A stretch of DNA of 8,867 bases. It comes from Jaaginema sp046541115 (GTDB taxonomy: Bacteria > Cyanobacteriota > Cyanobacteriia > Cyanobacteriales > Spirulinaceae). Below are positions 1 to 6,350 of this stretch, piece after piece. The position numbers and the translations under genes are program-made. The stretch covers positions 1 to 8,867 of the forward strand of contig JBKHDX010000202.1 in NCBI GenBank assembly GCA_046541115.1. The letters run 5' to 3'. Below the pieces are notes generated by a model. The model saw only the letters and a program-made list of their open reading frames with translations. It was not told the DNA's origin and did not search any database. Position 1 is the stretch's first letter; each line of letters begins with the position of its first letter.

Positions 1-41
1 AACCAACAACCAACAACCAACAACCAACAACCAACAACCAA
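1..41. repeat. Heptanucleotide tandem repeat (AACCAAC)
   Basis: Five perfect copies of AACCAAC run from base 1 to 35, and a partial sixth reaches base 41. The array touches the window edge, so it may be longer. It ends just before the ribosome binding site of the DnaJ gene, so it lies in the spacer or leader of that gene. Short tandem repeats with a seven-base unit are a known feature of cyanobacterial genomes. Whether this one acts on expression cannot be told from sequence. Confidence 0.9.
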
Positions 42-44
42 ACC

Positions 45-52
45 AAGGAGGT
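45..52 (+). promoter_or_regulatory. Strong ribosome binding site of the DnaJ gene
   Basis: AAGGAGGT is a full match to the anti-Shine-Dalgarno sequence and lies six bases before the ATG at 59. It fixes the start of the DnaJ reading frame. Most genes in this window have no such site. Confidence 0.85.
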
Positions 53-58
53 TAACTT

Positions 59-1012
59 ATGGCAGCAGCCACCGAATATAAAGACTTTTACGCCATTCTG
101 GGGGTAAGTAAAGACGCAAGCCAAGCCGAAATCAAAAAAGCCTTTCGGCAATTAGCCCGTAAGTATCACCCTGATGTCAACCCAGGAGACCAAGAAGCCG
201 AACAACGTTTCAAAGAAATCAATGAAGCCCACGAAGTCCTCTCCGACCCGGAGAAACGGGCAAAATACGACCAGTTTGGGCAATATTGGCAGCAAGGCGG
301 AATGCCTGGCAATGCAGGCGTTGATGTTGGTCAATACGGCTCGTTTGAGGACTTTCTCAACGAACTTCTCGGACATTTTGGTAATCAGCAAGCCTATTCT
401 TATCAAACCAATCCTACGGGATTTGGCGGCTTTGAAGATATTTTTGGCGGCGGTTTTGGTGCAACCCAACCTCCCGTTGCAGACATCGAAGCCCAAATTC
501 AACTGACTTTTGCTGAAGCTTTCGAGGGAGTTCAGAAACAATTTTCTCTCAACGGTGAAACGATTAAAGTTCGCATTCCCCCAGGGGCTAAATCGGGAAG
601 TCGCGTCCGCGTGAGAGGGAAAGGTCAACTCAACCCCATGACTAATCAACGGGGGGATTTGTATCTCAATGTCGAGTTGCAACCCCATCATTTCTTCCAA
701 TTTGACGGGGATAATTTAGTGGGAGAAGTGCCGCTAACGCCCCCAGAAGCCGCTCTGGGTAGTGACATCCAAGTTCCGACCCCGGAAGGGTCTGTCACGG
801 TGAAAGTGCCGTCTGGGGTGAATTCTGGGCAAACCCTACGACTGCGAGGCAAGGGTTGGCAAAAACCCAGAGGACAACGCACAGATTTACTCATCAAACT
901 CAAGGTGGTTACGCCAGATTCTCTCACGGAAACCGAACGAGAGTATTATCAAAAACTGCAAGAAGTTAGTTCAACGAATCCCCGTCAATCTCTTGAGTCT
1001 GTTCGTCTATAA
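59..1012 (+). CDS. dnaJ: DnaJ-family co-chaperone, type II (no zinc finger)
   Basis: This 317-residue cytosolic J-protein should stimulate the ATPase of a DnaK (Hsp70) partner and deliver unfolded substrates to it. The J domain covers about residues 7-73 and carries the invariant HPD at 37-39, followed by the YDQFG that normally closes the domain. A Gly/Phe-rich linker (about 74-137, with repeated GFGG and GGGFG) leads into two DnaJ C-terminal beta domains (about 140-215 and 218-285). There are no CxxCxGxG repeats, which makes it a type II, CbpA-like protein rather than canonical DnaJ; its length fits that class. The start is supported by a perfect Shine-Dalgarno site. Cyanobacteria carry several DnaJ paralogues, often near dnaK, but no dnaK is visible here because the window begins just upstream. 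The family is secure; the exact paralogue is not. Confidence 0.96.
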   Translation: MAAATEYKDFYAILGVSKDASQAEIKKAFRQLARKYHPDVNPGDQEAEQRFKEINEAHEVLSDPEKRAKYDQFGQYWQQGGMPGNAGVDVGQYGSFEDFLNELLGHFGNQQAYSYQTNPTGFGGFEDIFGGGFGATQPPVADIEAQIQLTFAEAFEGVQKQFSLNGETIKVRIPPGAKSGSRVRVRGKGQLNPMTNQRGDLYLNVELQPHHFFQFDGDNLVGEVPLTPPEAALGSDIQVPTPEGSVTVKVPSGVNSGQTLRLRGKGWQKPRGQRTDLLIKLKVVTPDSLTETEREYYQKLQEVSSTNPRQSLESVRL

Positions 1013-1077
1013 TCAGACAATTTAACTTTCATTTCATTAAGTCTGTTGTTAGCAATGCCAATTGTAAATTTTATTCC

Positions 1078-1084
1078 AAGGAGG
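1078..1084 (+). promoter_or_regulatory. Ribosome binding site that favours the second ATG
   Basis: AAGGAGG ends only two bases before the ATG at 1087 but five before the adjacent in-frame ATG at 1090. The spacing favours 1090 as the real start of the next gene. Confidence 0.7.
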
Positions 1085-1089
1085 ACATG

Positions 1090-1437
1090 ATGCGCCAATA
1101 CATTCGCACTTATATTCGTACTCGGATTGGTAATGTTGAAGAAGTTTGGCTGAATGAGAATGGTCGCGTTCAACATTACAAAAAAGCCATTTCCCATACT
1201 AAAGTTGAACCTTGGTTCCGGTCATTTTCTAACCCCCGGTTGTATCGCATTTTGAGTTCTCCTCCTCAATTTAGCAATGATAATGACCCCAATATCATCG
1301 ACGCGGAAGTTGTTGAATCGTCTCCTCGTCTACTTCAACCCAGATGGCAAAAGTTTAAAAAGGTTGCGAGAAGGTGGGGCAAACGTTTATCATCTGCTTG
1401 GAATGCGGCTTGGTTTGAATTAACTCGTCAGGACTAA
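1090..1437 (+). CDS. Small basic protein of unknown function
   Basis: I do not recognise this 115-residue protein (116 if the ATG at 1087 is used). It begins with an Arg- and Tyr-rich stretch (RQYIRTYIRTRIG). A middle part carries aromatic residues (WFRSF, NPRLYRIL) and is followed by an acidic stretch (DNDPNIIDAEVVES, roughly residues 65-78). The tail is strongly basic (WQKFKKVARRWGKRL) and ends in an aromatic segment (SAWNAAWFEL). There is no signal peptide, membrane segment or cysteine motif. A strong Shine-Dalgarno site, normal codon use and a length unlikely for a random frame support a real gene. It starts 77 bases after the DnaJ gene on the same strand and could be co-transcribed with it. 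The polarity of the tail suggests nucleic-acid or membrane-surface contact, but that is only an inference. Confidence 0.8.
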   Translation: MRQYIRTYIRTRIGNVEEVWLNENGRVQHYKKAISHTKVEPWFRSFSNPRLYRILSSPPQFSNDNDPNIIDAEVVESSPRLLQPRWQKFKKVARRWGKRLSSAWNAAWFELTRQD

Positions 1438-1473
1438 TTTAAATCGTTTTAACTAGCCGCATTATTTTAAGAC

Positions 1474-1499
1474 GGTGCGTTACACTTCGTTAACGCACC
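1474..1499. repeat. Palindromic element A (GGTGCGTTA / TAACGCACC)
   Basis: A perfect nine-base inverted repeat, GGTGCGTTA (1474-1482) and TAACGCACC (1491-1499), encloses an eight-base loop. It is followed by CTAC. Palindromes with these ends are widespread in cyanobacterial intergenic regions as repeated extragenic elements. There is no clear T-tract, so it is not a standard terminator, although it could end transcription of the gene before it. Confidence 0.8.
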
Positions 1500-1523
1500 C
1501 TACTGTCGTGACATACCTTAAAA

Positions 1524-1586
1524 GGTGAGTTACGGCGAATTGCGCTTATTGCCCTCATAGCGTAGGTTTTAGCCGCCTAACCCACC
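1524..1586. repeat. Palindromic element B with related ends
   Basis: GGTGAGTTA (1524-1532) pairs with TAACCCACC (1578-1586) with one mismatch. After a one-base bulge, GGCG (1534-1537) pairs with CGCC (1574-1577). The interior is about 36 bases. The ends match element A in pattern (GGTGnGTTA and TAACnCACCCTAC), so A and B look like two members of one family with different interiors. It resembles a short non-autonomous palindromic repeat; no transposase is present. Confidence 0.7.
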
Positions 1587-1590
1587 CTAC

Positions 1591-1660
1591 TAAAGCCTCA
1601 TTCTAGCTGTGTCACGGCACTACGTTAAAGCCTCATTTTAGCTGTGTCACGGTGCTACAG
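1591..1660. repeat. Tandem duplication of a 35-base unit
   Basis: Copies at 1591-1625 and 1626-1660 match at 30 of 35 positions. Both begin TAAAGCCTCATT and share TAGCTGTGTCACGG. A shorter related core, TGTCACGACAGTAG, occurs in the opposite orientation on the minus strand at 1513-1500, on the other side of element B. Confidence 0.85.
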
Positions 1661-1663
1661 CTA
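1639..1663. repeat. Inverted repeat TAGCTGT / ACAGCTA
   Basis: A perfect seven-base inverted repeat (1639-1645 and 1657-1663) with an eleven-base loop. It is built from the second copy of the 35-base repeat plus three bases beyond it, so only that copy can form this hairpin fully. Confidence 0.65.
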
Positions 1664-1764
1664 CTCTATTTCTCATCATAATATTTGATGATAGAATTGA
1701 GGGGCAGAGCCTAGTTTTTACATCCATTGGTGCAACCAAGGAACGAGATTAGGAGGTTTATATC

Positions 1765-1833
1765 TTGTTTGTCAATGCTATCTATAATAAAAGTTTAAGT
1801 TGTATAAGAAATTGGCAAATAACCAATAACTAA
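1765..1833 (+). other. Possible 22-codon leader ORF before truB (weak)
   Basis: AGGAGG at 1751-1756 is one of the best Shine-Dalgarno matches in the window, yet no annotated gene uses it. Eight bases on lies a TTG codon opening a 22-codon frame that ends in TAA at 1831-1833, inside the heptad repeat before truB. The peptide would begin MFVNAIYNKS. No run of one amino acid suggests classical attenuation. It may be chance; the match and spacing are the only support. Confidence 0.2.
1783..1788 (+). promoter_or_regulatory. Candidate -10 box upstream of truB
   Basis: A perfect TATAAT lies 67 bases before the truB ATG. I find no good -35 hexamer at 16-18 bases upstream. If this box is used, transcription would start just before the heptad repeat and the leader would be about 60 bases long. 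The weak leader ORF listed at 1765 would then not be transcribed whole. Confidence 0.3.
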
Positions 1834-1845
1834 TAACCAATAACT
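1818..1845. repeat. Heptad repeat (AATAACC / AATAACT alternating)
   Basis: Four seven-base units alternate AATAACC, AATAACT, AATAACC, AATAACT and end ten bases before the truB start codon. The unit is related in composition (A and C rich, no G) to the array upstream of the DnaJ gene. It takes the place where a ribosome binding site would be expected. Confidence 0.85.
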
Positions 1846-1855
1846 CATCACAAAA

Positions 1856-2749
1856 ATGACAGCTTTTGGCTTAATTAACCTAAATAAACCTGCGGGGTGG
1901 ACTTCCCATGATTGTGTCGCAAAAGTGCGTCACTTGCTGCGAATTAAAAAAGTGGGTCACGGGGGAACCCTAGACCCTAAGGCTACCGGGGTTTTGCCCA
2001 TTGCATTTGGGAAGGCAACTCGTCTGCTTCAGTTTATGCCTGACCCGAAATCTTATCGCGCTTTTGTGCGTTTCGGGGTACAAACGACTACGGATGATTT
2101 AGAGGGAGAGATTATTCGGAAACAAGATGGGGCGAGTTTGACGTTAGAGCAAGTTGAGCCGCATTTAGCGCAATTTATCGGTAATATCGAGCAAATTCCC
2201 CCGGCTTATAGTGCTATTCAACAAGATGGGAAACGCCTGTATGAACTGGCAAGAGCCGGAAAAAGGGTTGATGTGCCGTCTCGCCGGGTAAATGTGTTTG
2301 ATATTGAGGTAATTAACTGGTATGCTGGGGAGCATCCTGAGATAGAATTGGGCATTTCTTGTGGGGGTGGAACATATATCCGCGCGATCGCCCGCGACTT
2401 AGGAAATGCAGTCGGCACAGGGGCAACTCTGGCTGCCCTCGAACGAACCCTAAGCTGTAGCTTAACCCTCGATACTAGCCTCACTCTCGAAGAATTAGAC
2501 CACCAACTCCAGCAAGGCACATTTACCCCAGTTTACCCCGACGCAGCTTTAACTCATCTCAACGCTATCACCCTCCCGACTGATACGGCTAAACGCTGGT
2601 GTCAGGGTCAACGCATTGCCAATTGGGACAGCAATCCAAGTTTGACCCAATTTTTAAGAATATATAATCTCGAAAATGAGTTTTTAGGAATTAGTGAAGT
2701 CCGAGAACAGAATAATACTTTAATTCTCGCCCCCAAAGTAGTCTTTTGA
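1856..2749 (+). CDS. truB: tRNA pseudouridine(55) synthase TruB
   Basis: The enzyme converts U55 to pseudouridine in the T-loop of nearly all elongator tRNAs. The 297-residue protein opens with the typical GLINLNKPAGWTSHD. Motif II, GGTLDPKATGVLP (36-48), carries the catalytic Asp40. Further family blocks are PPAYSAIQQDGKRLYELAR (115-133) and GGGTYIRAIARDLG (170-183), which contains the conserved arginine. The last 60 or so residues form the shorter C-terminal domain seen in bacterial TruB. The length is normal. There is no Shine-Dalgarno site; the leader is a heptad repeat followed by CATCACAAAA. In many bacteria truB follows rbfA or infB, but here it stands alone behind a repeat-rich spacer and converges with the histidine kinase gene. 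Confidence 0.97.
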   Translation: MTAFGLINLNKPAGWTSHDCVAKVRHLLRIKKVGHGGTLDPKATGVLPIAFGKATRLLQFMPDPKSYRAFVRFGVQTTTDDLEGEIIRKQDGASLTLEQVEPHLAQFIGNIEQIPPAYSAIQQDGKRLYELARAGKRVDVPSRRVNVFDIEVINWYAGEHPEIELGISCGGGTYIRAIARDLGNAVGTGATLAALERTLSCSLTLDTSLTLEELDHQLQQGTFTPVYPDAALTHLNAITLPTDTAKRWCQGQRIANWDSNPSLTQFLRIYNLENEFLGISEVREQNNTLILAPKVVF

Positions 2750-2839
2750 CCTTTTGCCTAAACGACCTACATTTTAATAACGCGATGTGCGACTAAAAAA
2801 GATAAGAAAAGTCTCATCTGGGAAAATATTGAGCTGATA

Positions 2840-4573
2840 TTATTTTGAGAGTTGAGTCGGTAAAGAAATGATAAACTCTGTGCCTTGTCCAATCTGGGAA
2901 ACACATTTTAAACTTCCCTTGTGTTTTTCAGTAACAATACGATAGCTAATTGATAATCCTAAACCTGTGCCTTTTCCGATGGGTTTGGTGGTAAAGAAGG
3001 GGTCAAACAAACGAGTTTGTGTTTCTGGGGGAATACCAGGGCCATTATCTTTGATTTTAATCACAATTTGATTATCGTGCGATCGCCCAGTTTGAATCCA
3101 AATTTTTAAATTTTTTTGAGAATCTGCTGTTTCTTCTAATACGTCAATGGCATTAGCTAAAATATTCATAAAAACTTGATTGAGTTGTCCAGCGTAACAT
3201 TCAATTTCTGGTAAATCGCTGTATTCAGTAATGACTTGAATTTCGCGACGTTGGGAAGTGGCTTTAAGACGAGACTGCAAAATCATCAAAGTGCTATCAA
3301 TCCCGGTATGAATATCAACGGCTTTGACTGCGGCTTCGTCGAGACGGGAAAAAATCCGCAAGGAAACCACAATACTGTTAATTCTTTGTGTCCCTACTCG
3401 CATTGATTCTAATAAACGAGGTAAATCGGTTTTGATGTAATCTAAGTCATATTCTGTTGCAAGTTGTTCAATTTCTGGTGTAGTAATCTCTTGTTTTTGA
3501 TAAAGTTCTAAAATCGCAAACAAAACATCAACATATTCTAAAGCATATTCAAGATTACCGTGAATAAAGTTAACCGGATTGTTGATTTCGTGGGCGACTC
3601 CTGCAACTAATTGTCCTAAACTTGACATTTTCTCAGTTTGAATGAGTTGCAGTTGCGTTTCTTGTAACTGTTTTAAAGTATTTCGTAATTCTTGGGCTTG
3701 GGCTTCAGCAGTTTTCGCAGTAATTTGTAGTTCTTGGGTGCGTTCTGCTACACTTTTGATTAACCAATTAAAAGATTGAGATAATGTCCCGATTTCGTCT
3801 TCTGTCGTCACCGGGACACGCAGATTAAAATCGGATGATTGGGCGGCTTTTTGAGCAATCTGATTCAGATAAATTAAAGGTTTTGTAATCGATCTTGTCG
3901 TTTGTAGCGCAATAATTCCGGCAACTGCAACGGCAATCAAAGCACTACAAACAATGACAAATTTTTCAATGCCTTGAGCATTTTCTAATTCAATTTCTGC
4001 TTGACGAGATTGATTTTGTGCAATGGCAACAAGATCGTTTAAATTCTCGATAGAGGCTTGCATTTCCAGTAAAGGATCGACCTCATGGGCTTGAATTTGT
4101 TTCGAGATTTCTGGGTTTTTGAGGTGTAAATCCTGAAATCGTTCAAGCCGATTGATCGTATGGGTTAGTAAAGATTCAATTTCGGAAAAGTCGCTGGCTG
4201 TCCAAGCAGGATTACGATTAAAAAAGTTAGTAATTTGAGTTTGAAGGAATTTTATTTCTGCTAAACTTTTCTGAAATTCTTGTATAGTTTGTTGAGCGGT
4301 TAACCCATTCTTGAAAGCAGTAGCCCGTAAGCCATAATATTGCGATCGCTCAATTTCTGCTTTTAATTCTACTAGCAATTGGGCTTGAATATTCGCATCT
4401 GCAAGTTGCTTTACCCCTTGGCCTTGGTAATAATCAGCGACGACTAAACCTAACATTGAGCCTAAAAAACCAATCCCTAAAGCTAAACCATAACCAAAGC
4501 CAATTTTCTTTTGAATCCGCCAACGACGGTATTGCATGAGTCGATCGGTCTGAGTGGTGCGTAAAATTACCAT
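2840..4573 (-). CDS. Membrane-bound sensor histidine kinase with HAMP domain
   Basis: This 577-residue kinase senses an unknown signal and autophosphorylates on His328. Membrane helix 1 is at about residues 24-46. An extracytoplasmic, mostly helical region follows (about 50-203, Gln- and Glu-rich, like four-helix sensor domains). Helix 2 is at about 205-225 and HAMP at about 226-280. A Gln/Glu-rich coiled coil (about 275-315) leads to the H-box GVAHEINNPVNFI (325-337). The ATPase domain has N-box Asn470/Asn474, DNGPGIP (509-515), DPFFTTK (524-530) and GKGTGLGL (533-540). Between H328 and FSRLDEA (408-414) there are about 80 residues, longer than usual, as in a common cyanobacterial subfamily. 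No PAS, receiver or partner response regulator is present, so the partner lies elsewhere. Met13 is an alternative start; neither start has a ribosome binding site. Confidence 0.95.
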   Translation of the reverse strand: MVILRTTQTDRLMQYRRWRIQKKIGFGYGLALGIGFLGSMLGLVVADYYQGQGVKQLADANIQAQLLVELKAEIERSQYYGLRATAFKNGLTAQQTIQEFQKSLAEIKFLQTQITNFFNRNPAWTASDFSEIESLLTHTINRLERFQDLHLKNPEISKQIQAHEVDPLLEMQASIENLNDLVAIAQNQSRQAEIELENAQGIEKFVIVCSALIAVAVAGIIALQTTRSITKPLIYLNQIAQKAAQSSDFNLRVPVTTEDEIGTLSQSFNWLIKSVAERTQELQITAKTAEAQAQELRNTLKQLQETQLQLIQTEKMSSLGQLVAGVAHEINNPVNFIHGNLEYALEYVDVLFAILELYQKQEITTPEIEQLATEYDLDYIKTDLPRLLESMRVGTQRINSIVVSLRIFSRLDEAAVKAVDIHTGIDSTLMILQSRLKATSQRREIQVITEYSDLPEIECYAGQLNQVFMNILANAIDVLEETADSQKNLKIWIQTGRSHDNQIVIKIKDNGPGIPPETQTRLFDPFFTTKPIGKGTGLGLSISYRIVTEKHKGSLKCVSQIGQGTEFIISLPTQLSK

Positions 4574-4597
4574 AAAGCGTATAGGGCAGTGTCAGTG

Positions 4598-4623
4598 ATT
4601 CTAAGTAAATTTAGGTTAGTCAA
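4598..4623 (-). promoter_or_regulatory. Tentative promoter of the histidine kinase gene
   Basis: On the minus strand TTGACT (4623-4618) is followed by TAGAAT (4603-4598), both close to sigma-70 hexamers, 25 bases before the kinase start. The spacer is only 14 bases, which is short. The 214-base gap to the glycerate kinase gene suggests the kinase has its own promoter. Confidence 0.25.
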
Positions 4624-4739
4624 CTGCCTCAAACAAAATCGATAAGGTTTATTTTGGTAAATGCAACACTTTATAAGGAAGTATTCGAGGGTTAATGCCA
4701 GTATATCTACTAATATTTTAACCGCTACAATCTTACCTT

Positions 4740-4761
4740 TCAGGAAAAATCGTCTTCCTGA
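4740..4761 (-). terminator. Weak stem-loop after the glycerate kinase gene
   Basis: TCAGGAA (4740-4746) and TTCCTGA (4755-4761) form a perfect seven-base stem with an eight-base loop, 26 bases past the stop codon of the glycerate kinase. No T-tract follows on the minus strand, so a role as intrinsic terminator is uncertain. Confidence 0.3.
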
Positions 4762-4787
4762 TTCCTAATACCTTCGAGTTTTTACGG

Positions 4788-5843
4788 TTATGCACTCGGT
4801 CGATCAATTAAACCGGGACTATGGTCGGGGTTGATTTCAATGACTAAATCCACTAAATCGGGGTTTTGTATCAAAGGCTGGATAAATAAATCAGGGTGAA
4901 GGGCTTTCCAAAAGTATTCAACGAATTGCTCTACTTCCTTGTCGCTCATGCCGCCTTTGCCTTGCTTTCTCATTTTTTGTTCGGCGGCTTTGCGCCATTG
5001 CTGACTCCAGCGATAATCCACCGGATTAAGGACAATTAAGCGGTCAAGACGTTGCCAAAGGGGTAAGTAGGCTTTCAGGCGATAATTGCAGTCTAAGGCG
5101 AATTTACGGTCGTCTGCGGTGACAATGGGGTAAGGGGGGTTGGTAAATGCTGATTCTGCCATCGGACGCACCCCTACACACCAGCCCTCAAAGAATATTA
5201 TATCCCCTGGCGTTACGGCGACTGGCGCAACGCGATCGCCTGCGCCATGGTGCAAGGATTTATCAAAGCGGGGGATGAGAATCTCTGAGTTAGCCGGCGA
5301 TCGCAGTTCGTCGAGTACCCGAATGCCCTCCGCCACATCATGAGTCCCTGGCGGCCCGCGCCAAATTAAGCGAGAATCTTGCTGTTGCAGGGTTTGACGG
5401 GCTTTGTAGCTGAGATACAAGTCATCGAGGGAAATGGCGATCGCGCGATCGCCCAAATGATGTAAAATTATTGGCAATAGAAAAGATATTGTGGTCTTCC
5501 CCGTGCCTTGTCCCCCCAATAGCCCCTGAATCAACGGTTTTCCGTGGTTTAACCTCGCTTCATGGAGCTGCATTGCCAGGGGTAACCATAACTCCCACGC
5601 AAATTTATAAACGGTCTTAAAATCCGTTAAACCGATTTCAAAACAGGCTTTTTCAACGTCTTGAATGGCAGTTTGAAATAGTCGCGATCGCGCTTCGATT
5701 TGCGCCAATCCTGTATCTTGGGTAATGCCAAAAGCTTGCGATCGTGTTGAGTTTTTTAACTCTTGTTTGAGTAATAATTGTAACTCCTCCCGTTGAGGAG
5801 AATTGCCCCTCCGCCAAGATTGCAAAATTGCTATAAATTGCAT
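4788..5843 (-). CDS. glyK: D-glycerate 3-kinase, plant-type (GLYK)
   Basis: It phosphorylates D-glycerate to 3-phosphoglycerate with ATP, the last step of the photorespiratory C2 cycle, returning carbon to the Calvin cycle. The 351-residue soluble protein has a P-loop, GGQGTGKTT (110-118). ISLDDLYLSYKAR (137-149) and WRGPPGTHDV (161-170) follow and are typical of the uridine/phosphoribulokinase-like GLYK fold. Next come IPRFDKSLHHGAGDR (190-204) and a Walker-B-like IIFFEGW (215-221). These blocks and the N-terminal helical extension of about 100 residues match the plant and cyanobacterial class rather than the bacterial GarK/GlxK families. No Shine-Dalgarno site precedes the ATG. Five of the window's eleven HIP1 octamers fall in this gene, two of them back to back. 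It lies 134 bases downstream of ycf20 on the same strand. Confidence 0.92.
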   Translation of the reverse strand: MQFIAILQSWRRGNSPQREELQLLLKQELKNSTRSQAFGITQDTGLAQIEARSRLFQTAIQDVEKACFEIGLTDFKTVYKFAWELWLPLAMQLHEARLNHGKPLIQGLLGGQGTGKTTISFLLPIILHHLGDRAIAISLDDLYLSYKARQTLQQQDSRLIWRGPPGTHDVAEGIRVLDELRSPANSEILIPRFDKSLHHGAGDRVAPVAVTPGDIIFFEGWCVGVRPMAESAFTNPPYPIVTADDRKFALDCNYRLKAYLPLWQRLDRLIVLNPVDYRWSQQWRKAAEQKMRKQGKGGMSDKEVEQFVEYFWKALHPDLFIQPLIQNPDLVDLVIEINPDHSPGLIDRPSA

Positions 5844-5894
5844 AAATAAATTGACATATTTACTCTCGGTGTAACTTCAGTTGCAGCGTCAGCC

Positions 5895-5907
5895 AAGTTT
5901 CAAACTT
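5895..5907 (-). promoter_or_regulatory. 13-base palindrome upstream of glycerate kinase
   Basis: AAGTTT-C-AAACTT is a perfect inverted repeat with a single central base, 51 bases before the start codon. On the minus strand it directly follows TATGAT (5913-5908), a plausible -10 box, so a protein bound there would cover the transcription start. No -35 hexamer is evident. An operator is a reasonable guess; no regulator can be named. Confidence 0.35.
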
Positions 5908-5927
5908 ATCATAATTTCATAATTCAA

Positions 5928-5944
5928 AATCTTAATTAAAGATT
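5928..5944 (-). terminator. AT-only stem-loop between ycf20 and glycerate kinase
   Basis: AATCTT (5928-5933) and AAGATT (5939-5944) form a six-base stem around AATTA. On the minus strand it lies 33 bases past the ycf20 stop and is followed by a short T-rich stretch (TTTG). With no G-C-rich stem it would be a weak terminator at best. Confidence 0.25.
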
Positions 5945-5977
5945 AAATTATTTCATTTTCTCGAATCAATAACCATC

Positions 5978-6322
5978 CTAAGAATTGAGTTTAAACGCTT
6001 CTAAAAATAGCCCATAAGTCAAACCAATTTTTAGTGCATTCAACACATCAGCCAATAAACTCATTCGGGTTATGTCCAAATTACGACGGGGTTGACGATA
6101 TATAAAACGACTCGTAATTTCTGTCACCAAAACCAAAACTCCTGCGGCGGGAACATCCCAAAATGCCAACTGTCCGGCGGTACTACTCAAAGCACTTCCC
6201 AAAAAGAAACCAAACAAAAAACTAATGGCAACTAAAGCAATTCTACGCCAGGGATTATTAAATAATGTAACCACGCGATCGCTCAACCGATCGAATAATG
6301 TACTTAAGCGCGTATTTTGCAT
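5978..6322 (-). CDS. ycf20: Ycf20 family membrane protein (DUF565)
   Basis: This 114-residue protein belongs to the Ycf20 family, found in cyanobacteria, algal plastids and plant nuclei. Plant and algal homologues are needed for full thermal dissipation of excess light; the molecular function is not known. The N-terminus (about 1-26) is amphipathic. The family signature NPWRRIALVAISFLFGFFLG (23-42) contains the first membrane helix (about 28-48). A second hydrophobic stretch follows (about 53-74, FWDVPAAGVLVLVTE), ending in the basic SRFIYRQPRR. The C-terminal segment (LADVLNALKIGLTYGLFLEAFKL, about 90-112) is the other conserved block. Length and block order fit the family, and the protein is expected in the thylakoid or plasma membrane. 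The gene starts 28 bases after the restored end of the HxlR frame, so read-through from that gene is possible. No ribosome binding site is visible. Confidence 0.93.
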   Translation of the reverse strand: MQNTRLSTLFDRLSDRVVTLFNNPWRRIALVAISFLFGFFLGSALSSTAGQLAFWDVPAAGVLVLVTEITSRFIYRQPRRNLDITRMSLLADVLNALKIGLTYGLFLEAFKLNS

Positions 6323-6350
6323 AACTTTTACACCAATCTAAATTCAACTC

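Larger units (their letters stand above)
1438..1855. other. Gene-free, repeat-rich stretch upstream of truB
   Basis: This 418-base region holds no convincing protein gene. The left two thirds carry two palindromic elements with related ends, a 35-base tandem duplication and a hairpin, each listed separately. The right third carries a small inverted repeat TCATCA/TGATGA (1673-1691), a Shine-Dalgarno-like AGGAGG (1751-1756), a TATAAT box (1783-1788) and a heptad repeat running up to the truB start. Confidence 0.8.

Noticed and set aside
152..700. 182-codon minus-strand frame opposite the DnaJ gene
   Set aside because: It is fully antisense to well-conserved J and C-terminal domains and has no family features or ribosome binding site, so it is a shadow of the real gene.
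1014..1045. Inverted repeat CAGAC/GTCTG after the DnaJ gene, considered as a terminator
   Set aside because: The stem is only five pairs with a 22-base loop and no T-tract; this is within chance for a spacer.
1474..1663. CRISPR array, considered for the repeated units upstream of truB
   Set aside because: There are only two adjacent copies of the 35-base unit with no spacer between them, and no cas genes.
2218..2520. Minus-strand frame inside truB
   Set aside because: It lies opposite conserved TruB motifs and has a low-complexity Arg/Ser/Val-rich translation typical of antisense shadows.
2825..2841. Possible terminator AATAT/ATATT at the end of the histidine kinase gene
   Set aside because: The stem is five A-T pairs, overlaps the stop codon and has only a short T-run, so it would not be stable.
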